Positions 1 through 8,696 of a DNA stretch of 64,000 nt are shown here, in pieces. The position numbers were made by a program, and so were the translations under genes. Each line of letters begins with the position of its first letter. The stretch's first letter is position 1. The notes under the pieces are model-generated. The model did no database searches, was not told the DNA's origin, and was given only the letters and a program-made list of their open reading frames with translations. The stretch is from DATIUV01 sp049322755. GTDB lineage: Bacteria; Pseudomonadota; Gammaproteobacteria; Burkholderiales; UBA6910. The stretch is taken from contig JBMOQX010000072.1 of NCBI GenBank assembly GCA_049322755.1, positions 143,675 to 207,674 of the forward strand, given 5' to 3'.

Positions 1-2267
1 CTGGTGGGGCCGATGAACTGGCCGGAGAACAGGTACGACAGCGACGGGTGGTTCTGCCAGTAGGTGACCAGGCTCTTGAGCAGGTCGGGGCGGCGCAGGA
101 TCGGGCTGTCGGCCGCGGTGGCACCGCCGATGGTGACGTGGTTGCCGCCGCCGGTGCCGGTGTGGCGGCCGTCCAGCATGAACTTCTCGGTGCCGAGGCG
201 CGCCTGGCGCGCGTCCTCGTAGAGCGCCTCGGTGTTGGCGGTGAGTTCCGCCCAGGAGTGCGCCGGGTGCACGTTGACCTCGATCACCCCCGGATCCGGC
301 GTCACCTTGATCTCGCGGATGCGCGGGTCGTTGGGCGGGCCGTAGCCCTCCAGCGTGACCGGCAGGTCCAGGGCCACCGCGGTGTCCTCGACGGCGGCCA
401 CCAGGTCCAGGTAGTCCTCCAGCGCCGGGACCGGCGGCATGAACACGTGCAGCCGGCCGCCGCGCACCTCGGTGGCGAGCGCGGTGTGGATGATCTCCCG
501 GGGCGCGGCGTCCTTGGCGGCGGCCTTGCCGCGGCGCCGGCGCGTCTTGCCGAGCGCGGCGCGCTGCTCGAACGGATCGCGCTCGAACTGCGGCTCCACG
601 TCCTCGGGCGCTACCCACGGCAGCGACGACAGGGGCAGGCGCAACCCCAGCGGCGAGTCGCCCCCGATCAGATACAGCCGTTCGCGCTTGAGCGGCCACG
701 GGCTGGTCAGCCAGGTGACTGCCGTCGGGCGAGCGCTGGCGGCGGCCCGCGGCTCGGGCTTGAGCGGCAGCACGTAGCCGGCCGGATTGCCGAGCCCGCG
801 GGACAGCACGCGGGCCAGCCGCGCGCGCTCGCCCGGTTCCTTGAGTTCGGCGCGCAGCGGATCGACGTTCTTCGGCAGCTTCTGCTCCTGGAGCAGGTGC
901 AGCGGAATGTCCTCGAAAGCGGCGATCGCGTGCCGCGCGGAAAGGCCCAGGCGCTGCGCCAGTGCGTCGATGAAACGCCTGGCGTCGCCCGGCTCGCGCG
1001 CAGGGCCGGGGCGGCCGTCGAGATACTCCGGATGGCGCAGCAGCGCCTCGCCGTCGGCGCGGAAATAGCAGCCCAGCGCCCAGCGCGGCAGCGGCTCGCC
1101 GGGATACCACTTGCCCTGGCCGAAGTGCAGGAGCGGGTGGCGACCGAAGCGGTCGGCGAGCCGCCGCAGCAGGGATTCCGCCAGCTCGCGTTTCTTCTCC
1201 GACAGCGCGGTGTAGTTCCATTCCGGCCCGTCCATGTCGTCGATCGAGACGAACGTGGGCTCGCCGCCCATGGTGAGGCGCACGTCGCCGGCCTCCAGCT
1301 CCGCGTCCACCTGCCGGCCCAGCGCATCGACCTGCGACCACTGCTCCTCGGTGAACGGCTTGGTGACGCGCGGGTCCTCCGAGATCCGGGTCACGCTCAT
1401 GGCGAATTCCAGCCGGGCCTGGCACGGGTCGGTATACCCCGACACCGCCGCGGCGGTCATCGGCACCGGCGTCGCGGCCACCGGGATGTGGCCCTCGCCG
1501 GCCATCAGTCCCGACGTGGGGTCGAGGCCCACCCAGCCGGCGCCGGGAACGTAGGCCTCGGTCCAGGCGTGCAGGTCGGTGAAGTCCTGCTCCGGCCCCG
1601 ATGGGCCGTCCAGCGCCTTCATGTCGGCGGTTAGCTGCACCAGATAGCCGGAGACGAAGCGCGCCGCGAGCCCCAGGTGGCGCAGGATGTGGGTCAGCAG
1701 CCAGCCCGTGTCGCGGCACGAGCCCAGCTTGAACGCGAGCGTCTCCTCGGGCCTCTGCACCCCCGGCTCCATGCGCACGATGTAGCCGATGTCCTGCTGC
1801 AGCGCGCGGTTGACGTCCACCAGCAGATCGATAACCCGCATTCCGGGTTGAACGCGCTCCCGCCGGTAGCGCTCGATCCAGTCCGCCAGCAGCGGCGGCG
1901 CCGGCTCCACCTCCAGGAACGGCGCCAGGTCGCGGCGCATCTGCGCCGGGTACTCGAACGGATAGAACTCGGCGAACTCCTCGACGAAGAAGTCGAAGGG
2001 ATTGATGACCGTCATGTCGGCGATCAGGTCCACCACCACGTCCAGGTGCCGCGACGGCTCGGGGAAGACGATGCGGGCGATCCAGTTGCCGAAGGCGTCC
2101 TGCTGCCAGTTGATGAAGTGCCTGGCGGGCTCGATCTTCAGGCTGTAGGAGAGGATTGGCGTGCGGCAATGGGGCGCCGGGCGCAGCCGGATCTCGTGCG
2201 GCGAGAGCCGCACCGGGCGGTCGAAGCGGTAATGGGTCTGGTGGTTGAGCGCGACGTGTATGGACAT
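1..2267 (-). CDS. Transglutaminase-like/DUF2126 protein (C-terminus beyond window)
   Basis: Large cytoplasmic transglutaminase-fold protein of the family found beside Anbu peptidases; no substrate is established. The frame is open from ATG 2267 to the window edge (755 codons), so the C-terminus is missing. The N-terminus (MSIHVALNHQTHYRFDRPV) is the bacterial transglutaminase N-domain. The core follows near residue 190 with SCRDTGWLL (catalytic Cys), then DLHAWTEAYVPGAGW (catalytic His) and a downstream Asp in LDPTSGLMAGEGH. The rest matches the DUF2126 extension (MGGEPTFVSIDD, later HTGTGGGNH). It is the last visible gene of the minus-strand Anbu cluster, 57 bp after the first Anbu gene. The ATG is chosen because it begins the conserved N-domain. 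The family is clear and the function is not. Confidence 0.9.
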   Translation of the reverse strand, partial: MSIHVALNHQTHYRFDRPVRLSPHEIRLRPAPHCRTPILSYSLKIEPARHFINWQQDAFGNWIARIVFPEPSRHLDVVVDLIADMTVINPFDFFVEEFAEFYPFEYPAQMRRDLAPFLEVEPAPPLLADWIERYRRERVQPGMRVIDLLVDVNRALQQDIGYIVRMEPGVQRPEETLAFKLGSCRDTGWLLTHILRHLGLAARFVSGYLVQLTADMKALDGPSGPEQDFTDLHAWTEAYVPGAGWVGLDPTSGLMAGEGHIPVAATPVPMTAAAVSGYTDPCQARLEFAMSVTRISEDPRVTKPFTEEQWSQVDALGRQVDAELEAGDVRLTMGGEPTFVSIDDMDGPEWNYTALSEKKRELAESLLRRLADRFGRHPLLHFGQGKWYPGEPLPRWALGCYFRADGEALLRHPEYLDGRPGPAREPGDARRFIDALAQRLGLSARHAIAAFEDIPLHLLQEQKLPKNVDPLRAELKEPGERARLARVLSRGLGNPAGYVLPLKPEPRAAASARPTAVTWLTSPWPLKRERLYLIGGDSPLGLRLPLSSLPWVAPEDVEPQFERDPFEQRAALGKTRRRRGKAAAKDAAPREIIHTALATEVRGGRLHVFMPPVPALEDYLDLVAAVEDTAVALDLPVTLEGYGPPNDPRIREIKVTPDPGVIEVNVHPAHSWAELTANTEALYEDARQARLGTEKFMLDGRHTGTGGGNHVTIGGATAADSPILRRPDLLKSLVTYWQNHPSLSYLFSGQFIGPT

Positions 2268-2324
2268 GGGCCTATCTTACAGGCGCGCACGGCGGCGCCG
2301 GGGACGGCGGTGGATCGGCGCCGA

Positions 2325-3071
2325 TCAGGTCGGCTGGTGGTAGCTCCAGTCGGGGTTGGGCAGCTGGCTGAACAGCTGCCGCAGGCCCGAACCCCACTGC
2401 GTGTGCACCATCTGGTAATACGGATCCGCCTCGGTGATGCGCCGGGAGAGGCCGATGCGCAGCGTGTCGCGCTCGTAGATCGTCAGGTCGATGGGCAGCC
2501 CCACGGAGATGTTGCTGCGCATGGTGGAGTCGAACGACACCAGCAGGCATTTCGCGGCCTCGATCAGCGGCGTCGTCGGCGTCACCACGCGGTCGATGAT
2601 GGGCTTGCCGTACTTGGTTTCGCCGGTCTGGAAATACGGCGTCTCCTCGGTGGCCTCGATGTAATTGCCCTCGGTGTAGACCAGGAACAGCCGCGGCCGC
2701 TCGCCGCGGATCTGGCCGCCGACGATGAAGTTGGCGCGGGCGTCGATGTTGTGTTTGGCGAGATACGGGCCGTCGCGCTGCTGGACCTCGCGCAGCGCGC
2801 CGCCCACCAGGCCCGCCGCCTCGGGCATCGATTCCACGGTCAGCAGGTTGGGCGGGCCCTCGGTGTGCCGGGCCTGACTCATGAGGGCGTTGATCACCGC
2901 CTGCGTGATCGCCAGGTTGCCCGAACTGAGCAGCACGATCACGCGCTCGCCGGGCTTCTCGAACACGGTGGTCTTGCGATAGGTCGAGATCTGGTCGACG
3001 CCGGCATTGGTGCGGGAGTCGGAAGCCATGACCAGTCCGGCGTCGAGCAGGATGGCGGCGCAATACGTCAT
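2325..3071 (-). CDS. Anbu-type proteasome-like peptidase, copy 1
   Basis: Predicted N-terminal-nucleophile hydrolase of 248 aa of the Anbu (ancestral beta-subunit) family, related to HslV and the 20S beta subunit. The protein starts MTYCAA. Removing Met exposes Thr1, with Asp17 (ASDSR) and Lys32 (YRK) in the positions expected of the proteasome-type active site. Other conserved blocks are NFIVGGQI, KYGKPIIDR and MRSNISVGLPIDL. It lies 26 bp downstream of a second Anbu gene that is clearly paralogous (over half identical by eye). Anbu loci normally hold one copy, so the tandem pair is unusual. Anbu proteins assemble into helical or ring oligomers; substrates are unknown. Confidence 0.9.
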   Translation of the reverse strand: MTYCAAILLDAGLVMASDSRTNAGVDQISTYRKTTVFEKPGERVIVLLSSGNLAITQAVINALMSQARHTEGPPNLLTVESMPEAAGLVGGALREVQQRDGPYLAKHNIDARANFIVGGQIRGERPRLFLVYTEGNYIEATEETPYFQTGETKYGKPIIDRVVTPTTPLIEAAKCLLVSFDSTMRSNISVGLPIDLTIYERDTLRIGLSRRITEADPYYQMVHTQWGSGLRQLFSQLPNPDWSYHQPT

Positions 3072-3097
3072 CGGTGGCGGTGGCGGAGAAAAGCGGG

Positions 3098-3862
3098 TCA
3101 GCCGCCGGCGCCGCCGGCGGACAAGGCGGGATCGGCGGCCCAGTCGGGATCGGGCCAGTCCTCGACGGCGCGGCGCAGCCGCTCGCCCCACTGCTGGTGG
3201 ATCATCTGGAAATAGGGGTCCGACTCGGCGATGCGCCGGTTGAGGCCCGCGCGCAGCGAGTCCCGGGCGTAGCACAGCAGGTCGATGGGCAGGCCCACCG
3301 AGATGTTGCTGCGCAGGGTGTAGTCGAACGACACCAGCACGCATTTCGCGGCGTTGATCAGGCTCGACTGGCGCGTGATGGCGCGGTCGATGATGGCGCG
3401 GCCGTACTTGTGCTCGCCGATCTGGAAATAGGGCACGTCCTCGGAAGCCTCGACGTAATTGCCCTGGGCGTAGACCTGGAACAGGCGCGGGCCCTCCCCG
3501 GCGATCTGGCCGCCGACGATGAAGCTGGCGCTGGAGTCGACGTTGCTCTGCATCAGGTACGGGCCGTCGCGGGTCTGCACCTCGCGCAGGGCCTCGCCGA
3601 CGAGTCCGGCGGCCTCGTCCATGGCGGGCACGTTCCACAGGCTGCGGTCGCCCTCCGCGCGCGACCAGCGCTCCAGCAGGTCCAGCACCGCCTGGGTCAC
3701 CGCCAGGTTGCCGGCCCACAGCAGCGTCACGACGCGCTGGCCGGCGCGCTCGAACACCGCCATCTTGCGCACCGTGGCGATCTGGTCGACGCCGGCATTG
3801 CTGCGGGAATCGGACGCGAACACCATGCCCGCGTCCAGCTTGACCGCTACGCAATACGTCAT
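3098..3862 (-). CDS. Anbu-type proteasome-like peptidase, copy 2
   Basis: Second Anbu-family peptidase, 254 aa. It begins MTYCVAVKLDAG, giving the same Thr1 nucleophile, Asp17 and Lys32 as copy 1, so both copies look catalytically competent. Shared blocks include SFIVGGQIAGEGP, KYGRAIIDR and LRSNISVGLPIDLLC. Differences cluster between residues 60 and 80 and at the C-terminus, where this copy ends in an Ala/Gly-rich tail. It is transcribed with copy 1 and follows the alpha-E gene after 77 bp, which holds a possible promoter. The two may form hetero-oligomers, but this is inference only. Confidence 0.9.
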   Translation of the reverse strand: MTYCVAVKLDAGMVFASDSRSNAGVDQIATVRKMAVFERAGQRVVTLLWAGNLAVTQAVLDLLERWSRAEGDRSLWNVPAMDEAAGLVGEALREVQTRDGPYLMQSNVDSSASFIVGGQIAGEGPRLFQVYAQGNYVEASEDVPYFQIGEHKYGRAIIDRAITRQSSLINAAKCVLVSFDYTLRSNISVGLPIDLLCYARDSLRAGLNRRIAESDPYFQMIHQQWGERLRRAVEDWPDPDWAADPALSAGGAGG

Positions 3863-3898
3863 TCGTGGCCTGTGCCTCCCCAATGTCAACCGCGAGCC

Positions 3899-3927
3899 AC
3901 TATAAATAATCGGCTGCTGCGCGGCAA
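3899..3927 (-). promoter_or_regulatory. Possible sigma-70 promoter for the Anbu pair
   Basis: On the minus strand TTGCCG (3927-3922) and TATAGT (3904-3899) are separated by 17 bp, upstream of the second Anbu start at 3862. The -35 overlaps a 14-bp perfect palindrome, GCGGCAATTGCCGC (3921-3934), which could be an operator. It may allow the Anbu pair and transglutaminase to be expressed apart from the ATP-grasp/alpha-E genes. Sequence match only. Confidence 0.35.
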
Positions 3928-3939
3928 TTGCCGCTGCAA

Positions 3940-4887
3940 TCAGGCCGCCATGGCCCAGAAGTAGGCGCGGTTGATCTCCTCGGAGAGCTCGCGCGTCTCG
4001 TCGAGGAACTCGGTCAGGTACTCGTGCATGCCCTTTTCGAACACGTCCTCGATGCGCGCGAAATGCACTTCCGAGTGCAGCTGGCCGGCGCGGCGCTCCA
4101 CTTCCCGCGACGACGAGCCGCCGATCCAGCGCACCGCGCGGTAGACCTCGGTCATGCAGCTGTGCAGCGAGCGCGGCATGTCGGCGCGCAGGATCAGGAG
4201 CTCGGCGACGCGCCGCGGCGTGATGACGTCGCGGTAGATCCGGCGGTAGGCGACGAACGCCGACACCGAGCGCAGCAGTGCACCCCACTGGTAGTAGTCG
4301 GCGGCGCCGCCGACGTCCTGCACGCTGGGCAGCAGCACGTGGTACTTCACGTCCAGGATGCGCGCGGTGTTGTCGCCGCGCTCGAGCCAGGTGCCCAGCC
4401 GGATGAAGGAGAAGCCCTCGTCGCGCAGCAGAGTGCCGTGGGTGACGCCGCGGAACAGGTGCGAGCGGTCCTTGGCCCACTCGCAGAACTCGCTGATGCC
4501 CGAGGACTTGATTTGGCTCCAGCTCTTGTAGCGGATGTCGAGCCAGGCGGCGTTGAGCGCCTCCCACATCTCCACCGAGATGCTGCCGCGCACCGCGCGG
4601 GCGTTCTCGCGCGCCAGGTGCAGGCAGTTGTAGATGCTGGACGGGTTGTCGGCGTCCATGGCCATGAACTTGAGCACGCCGTCGGCGCTGACCTCGGGGT
4701 AGCGGCTCACGTAGTCGTTGAACAGGCCCACCGCGTTGAGCACCGCGGTCCACTCCTGGTGCGGGTGGATGGTGCCGCTGGGCAGCAGCGACATGCGATG
4801 GGTCACGTCCAGCAGGCGCGCGGTGTTTTCCGCGCGCTCGATCAGGCGCGACATCCAGAACAGATGGTCGGCGGTGCTGGAGAGCAT
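3940..4887 (-). CDS. Alpha-E domain protein (DUF403)
   Basis: Helical protein of 315 aa that matches the alpha-E family (MLSSTADHLFWMSRLIERAENTARLL at the start, cited in part as ADHLFWMSRLIERAEN). These proteins are encoded beside circularly permuted ATP-grasp proteins, transglutaminases and Anbu in predicted peptide-synthesis or modification loci. Its ATG overlaps the stop of the upstream ATP-grasp gene as TGATG, so translation is probably coupled. No catalytic motif is visible. A role as partner of the ATP-grasp ligase is family-level inference. Confidence 0.9.
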   Translation of the reverse strand: MLSSTADHLFWMSRLIERAENTARLLDVTHRMSLLPSGTIHPHQEWTAVLNAVGLFNDYVSRYPEVSADGVLKFMAMDADNPSSIYNCLHLARENARAVRGSISVEMWEALNAAWLDIRYKSWSQIKSSGISEFCEWAKDRSHLFRGVTHGTLLRDEGFSFIRLGTWLERGDNTARILDVKYHVLLPSVQDVGGAADYYQWGALLRSVSAFVAYRRIYRDVITPRRVAELLILRADMPRSLHSCMTEVYRAVRWIGGSSSREVERRAGQLHSEVHFARIEDVFEKGMHEYLTEFLDETRELSEEINRAYFWAMAA

Positions 4888-6332
4888 CAGTCCTCCATGA
4901 CCCAGGTGTCCTTGGTGCCCCCGCCCTGGGACGAGTTGACCACCAGCGAGCCCTCCCGCAGCGCCACCCGGGTGAGTCCGCCCGGGACGATCACCACGTC
5001 CTCGCCCGAGAGCACGAACGGCCGCAGGTCGATGTGGCGCGGGGCGATGCCCTGCTCGACGAAAGTGGGGCAGGTGGACAGCGACAGCGTGGGCTGGGCG
5101 ATGAAGTTCTCCGGCGCTTCCAGGATGCGCTGCTTGTAGGCCTCCCGCTCCTGGGCGCTGGCCGCGGGGCCGATCAGCATGCCGTAGCCGCCCGAGCCGT
5201 GAACTTCCTTCACCACCAGCTCGTGCAGGCGCGAGATCACGTGCCGGCACTCCTTGGGATCGCGCAGCAGGTAGGTGGGCACGTTGCGCAGGATCGGGTC
5301 CTCGTTCAGGTAGAAGCGGATCATCTCCGGCACGTAGGGATAGGTGGCCTTGTCGTCGCCGACGCCGCCGCCGATGGCGTTGCACAGCGTCACGCGGCCG
5401 GCGCGATAGGCCGAGAAGATGCCCGGCACGCCCAGCACCGAGTCGGCGCGGAACACCTGGGGGTCGAGGAACTCGTCGTCGATGCGGCGGTAGACCACGT
5501 CCACCCGCTGCGGCCCCTGGGTGGTGCGCATGAACAGGGTCTCGTCCTTGACGAACAGGTCCAGGCCCTCCACCAGCTCGACGCCCATCTCCTGGGCCAG
5601 GAACGCATGCTCGAAATAGGCGCTGTTGTACTGCCCCGGCGTCAGCACCACCACGGTGGGCTCCAGCACGCCCTGGGGCGCCACCGAGCGCAGCGTCTCC
5701 AGCAGCCGGTCGGGGTAGTGGTCCACCGGCGCGATGGCCTGGGTGGCGAACAGCTCCGGGAACAGCCGCATCATGATCTTGCGGTCCTGGAGCATGTAGG
5801 ACACGCCGGAGGGCGTGCGCAGGTTGTCCTCCAGCACGTAGTAGGCGCCGTCGCCGTCGCGCACCACGTCGATGCCGGCGACGTGGCTGTAGATGCCGCG
5901 GGCCACGTCGAAGCCCACCATCTCCTTGCGGTAGAGCGAGTTGTTGAGCACGTGCTCGGCCGGAACGCGGCCGGCCTTGAGGATCTTCTGGTCGCGGTAG
6001 ATGTCGCCGAGGAAGGCGTTCAGCGCCCGCACCCGCTGGCGCAGCCCGTCGGAGAGCATCTGCCACTCGTCGCGGGGGATGATGCGCGGCACGATGTCGA
6101 ACGGGATCAGCCGCTCGGTGCCGCTTTCCTGGCCGTAGACCGCGAACGTGATGCCGACGCGATGGAAGAGGGCGTCCGCCTCCTCGCGCTTCGCGCCGAG
6201 CCGCTCCGGCGGATTGTTGGCGAGCCACTCGGCAACCCCGCGGTAATGGGCGCGCACGCTGCCGTCGGCGGCGTACATTTCGTCGTAGCCGGCGGGAGCC
6301 GGCAGGGCGGGGGCTGGGCTGGGCGGGGTCAT
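4887..6332 (-). CDS. Circularly permuted ATP-grasp protein
   Basis: Predicted ligase of 481 aa of the circularly permuted ATP-grasp type 2 family. Such enzymes are expected to join a carboxylate to an amine through an acyl-phosphate, but the substrate is unknown. Recognisable stretches are GYDEMYAADGSVRAHY at the N-terminus, FHRVGITFAVYGQ, YVLEDNLRTPSGVSY in the middle, and VVNSSQGGGTKDTWVMED at the C-terminus. ATG 6332 is preferred over an in-frame TTG six codons upstream, although neither has a clear Shine-Dalgarno. It is first in the minus-strand cluster ATP-grasp, alpha-E, Anbu, Anbu, transglutaminase, and lies divergent from relA. Confidence 0.9.
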   Translation of the reverse strand: MTPPSPAPALPAPAGYDEMYAADGSVRAHYRGVAEWLANNPPERLGAKREEADALFHRVGITFAVYGQESGTERLIPFDIVPRIIPRDEWQMLSDGLRQRVRALNAFLGDIYRDQKILKAGRVPAEHVLNNSLYRKEMVGFDVARGIYSHVAGIDVVRDGDGAYYVLEDNLRTPSGVSYMLQDRKIMMRLFPELFATQAIAPVDHYPDRLLETLRSVAPQGVLEPTVVVLTPGQYNSAYFEHAFLAQEMGVELVEGLDLFVKDETLFMRTTQGPQRVDVVYRRIDDEFLDPQVFRADSVLGVPGIFSAYRAGRVTLCNAIGGGVGDDKATYPYVPEMIRFYLNEDPILRNVPTYLLRDPKECRHVISRLHELVVKEVHGSGGYGMLIGPAASAQEREAYKQRILEAPENFIAQPTLSLSTCPTFVEQGIAPRHIDLRPFVLSGEDVVIVPGGLTRVALREGSLVVNSSQGGGTKDTWVMED

Positions 6333-6478
6333 GGGAAACGGAGGCAGCAAGCGGCGTGCCTATGTCCGCAGTATAGCGAGGGGGGCAAAACGACACCAAC
6401 CGCACCGTTTTGGGGAATCCGCTCCCGGCGCCGGCACCGGTCTGGTGCCCCGCGAGGACGGGCAGGACGCATGTCATA

Positions 6479-8668
6479 ATGAAATCCATGGTTTCCGTCG
6501 TCGACAGTCGCACCCCGCAAGTTGAAACGCCGCCCTCCTGGCTGCTGGCGGCGTGCGCGCGCCTGCCCGAGTCCGAGCAGGCGCTGCTGCGCAAGGCCCA
6601 CGGTCTGGCGCAGGCGGCGTGGGCGCCGGCGGTCCCCGGTGCCGCGGCCATTGCCCGCCACGTGGCCGGCGTGGTGGAGATCCTCAACGACCTGCGCGTC
6701 GACGGCGAGACGCTGGCGGCGGCCCTGCTGAGTCCGCTCGCCGTCGACTCCGCTGCCGCGCGCCAGCGGCTGGCCGAGGAACTGTCGCCCGCGGTGGCGC
6801 GGCTGACGGAGGGCGTCGCCCGCATGCAGCAGATCCACGCCCTTTCGGCGTCGGTGGCAGCCCAGGGCGAAGACCGCGGCGTTCACGTCGAGGCGCTGCG
6901 CAAGATGCTGCTGGCGATGGTGGAAGACCTGCGGGTGGTGCTGATCAAGCTCGCCGACCAGGTGCAGCGGCTGCGGGACTTTGGCGCCGACGCCGGCGAG
7001 GAGGCCCGCCGCTGCGCCCACGAGACGCTGGACATCTTCGCGCCGCTGGCGAACCGCCTGGGCGTGTGGCGCATGAAGTGGGAACTGGAGGATCTGGCGT
7101 TCCGGGTGCTGGAGCCGGAGCTCTACAAGAAGATCGCCCGCCAGCTGGACGAGCGCCGGGTGGACCGGGAGCGGGGCATCGCCGGGGTGATCGAGGTCCT
7201 GCGCCGCGAGCTGGCGGCGGCCGGGGTGGAGGCCGAGATCACCGGCCGGCCCAAGCACATCTACTCTATCGTCAAGAAGATGCGGCGCAAGCGGGTGGCC
7301 TTCGACGAGATCTACGACGCCCGCGCGGTGCGCATCCTGGTGCGGGAGGTGAAGGACTGCTACACCGCGCTGGGCGTGGTGCACAACCTCTGGCAGCCGA
7401 TCCCGAAGGAGTTCGACGACTACATCGCCAAGCCCAAGGGCAACAACTACCGCTCGCTGCACACCGCCGTCATCGGTCCCGAGGGTCAGGCGCTGGAGGT
7501 GCAGATCCGCACCTGGGAGATGCACCAGCACTCCGAGCTGGGGGTGGCCGCCCACTGGCGCTACAAGGAAGGTGCCCGCCAGGACAGCCGCTACGACGAC
7601 AAGATCGCCTGGGTGCGCCAGATCCTCGACTGGAAGGACGACCTGGCGGACAGCGCGGAGCTGGCCGAGCAGTTCCGCACCGCGCTGTTCCAGGACACCA
7701 TTTACGTGCTCACGCCCCAGGGCCGCGTGGTGGATCTGCCGCGCGGCTCGACGCCTATCGACTTCGCCTACGCCGTGCACACCGACCTGGGCCACCGCTG
7801 CCGCGGCGCCCGCGTCAACGGCGTGCTGGTGCCGCTCAACTATCGCCTGGACAACGCCCAGCGCGTGGAGATCGTCGCCGCCAAGCAGGGCGGGCCCTCG
7901 CGCGACTGGCTCAACCCGGAGCTCAAATACGTCGCCAGCCCGCGCGCCCGGGCCAAGGTGCGGCAGTGGTTCAAGGCGCTGGAGCTGGCGCAGACGGTGG
8001 CCGACGGTCGGGCGGTGGTGGAGCGGGAGCTGGCCCGGCGCGGCATGACCTCGCTGTCGCTGGAAAAGCTGGCCGAGCGCCTCGGCCTCGCCCGCGTCGA
8101 CGACCTGTGCGCGGCGGTGGCGCGCGGGGACATCAACGCCCGCCAGCTGGCCCAGGCGCTGGGGGACGAGACCCGGGCCGCGCCGGAGGAAGCGCTGCCG
8201 CTGCGCCGCGGGCCGGCGCCCACTTCCGGCACCGGCATCCGGGTCGGCGGCGTCGGCGACCTGCTGACCGTCTACGCCCGCTGCTGCCGGCCGGTGCCGC
8301 CCGATCCCATCGCCGGCTACGTCACCCGCGGCCGCGGCTTCTCGGTGCACCGGCGCAGCTGCGCCACGCTGGCGCGGCTGGCGGAGCGCCACGCCGAGCG
8401 GGTGATGGACGCCGAGTGGAGCGTCGCGGCGGGCATGAGCTTCGAGACCGACGTGATGATCGAGGCCGCCGACCGCCCCGGACTGCTGCGCGACATCTAC
8501 GACGTGGTGGCGCGCGAGCGGGTCAACATCACCGCCGCCAACACGCTCACCCGCGGCCACGTGGCGCGCATGTTTTTCACGCTGCAGGTGGCCGGCGCCG
8601 ACCAACTGTCCCGCGTGCTGCGGCTGCTGCGCGACGTGCCCGGCGTGGCGCGGGCGCTGCGGCGCTGA
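6479..8668 (+). CDS. relA: RelA-type (p)ppGpp synthetase
   Basis: Long RelA/SpoT homologue of 729 aa. Domain order is degenerate HD hydrolase, synthetase, TGS (from about residue 406), helical/zinc-finger region with CCRPVPPDPIAGYVT, and C-terminal ACT (VMIEAADRPGLLRD). It looks like a synthetase-only RelA. The HD motif of SpoT is replaced by LLSPLAVDS near residue 85, and the synthetase has EFDD near residue 311 instead of RFKD. It makes (p)ppGpp from ATP and GTP/GDP on stalled ribosomes. ATG 6479 gives the conserved N-terminus; the open frame extends upstream to 6410 without family support. It lies divergent from the Anbu cluster. Confidence 0.93.
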   Translation: MKSMVSVVDSRTPQVETPPSWLLAACARLPESEQALLRKAHGLAQAAWAPAVPGAAAIARHVAGVVEILNDLRVDGETLAAALLSPLAVDSAAARQRLAEELSPAVARLTEGVARMQQIHALSASVAAQGEDRGVHVEALRKMLLAMVEDLRVVLIKLADQVQRLRDFGADAGEEARRCAHETLDIFAPLANRLGVWRMKWELEDLAFRVLEPELYKKIARQLDERRVDRERGIAGVIEVLRRELAAAGVEAEITGRPKHIYSIVKKMRRKRVAFDEIYDARAVRILVREVKDCYTALGVVHNLWQPIPKEFDDYIAKPKGNNYRSLHTAVIGPEGQALEVQIRTWEMHQHSELGVAAHWRYKEGARQDSRYDDKIAWVRQILDWKDDLADSAELAEQFRTALFQDTIYVLTPQGRVVDLPRGSTPIDFAYAVHTDLGHRCRGARVNGVLVPLNYRLDNAQRVEIVAAKQGGPSRDWLNPELKYVASPRARAKVRQWFKALELAQTVADGRAVVERELARRGMTSLSLEKLAERLGLARVDDLCAAVARGDINARQLAQALGDETRAAPEEALPLRRGPAPTSGTGIRVGGVGDLLTVYARCCRPVPPDPIAGYVTRGRGFSVHRRSCATLARLAERHAERVMDAEWSVAAGMSFETDVMIEAADRPGLLRDIYDVVARERVNITAANTLTRGHVARMFFTLQVAGADQLSRVLRLLRDVPGVARALRR

Positions 8669-8696
8669 AGCCGGTGCGGAAAGGGAGAACGCCGAG

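Noticed and set aside
48..3964. Long plus-strand frames (48-1634, 1677-3215, 3074-3964)
   Set aside because: They are antisense to conserved minus-strand proteins. High GC content leaves long empty frames opposite real genes; these show Arg/Gly/His-rich noise and no domain.
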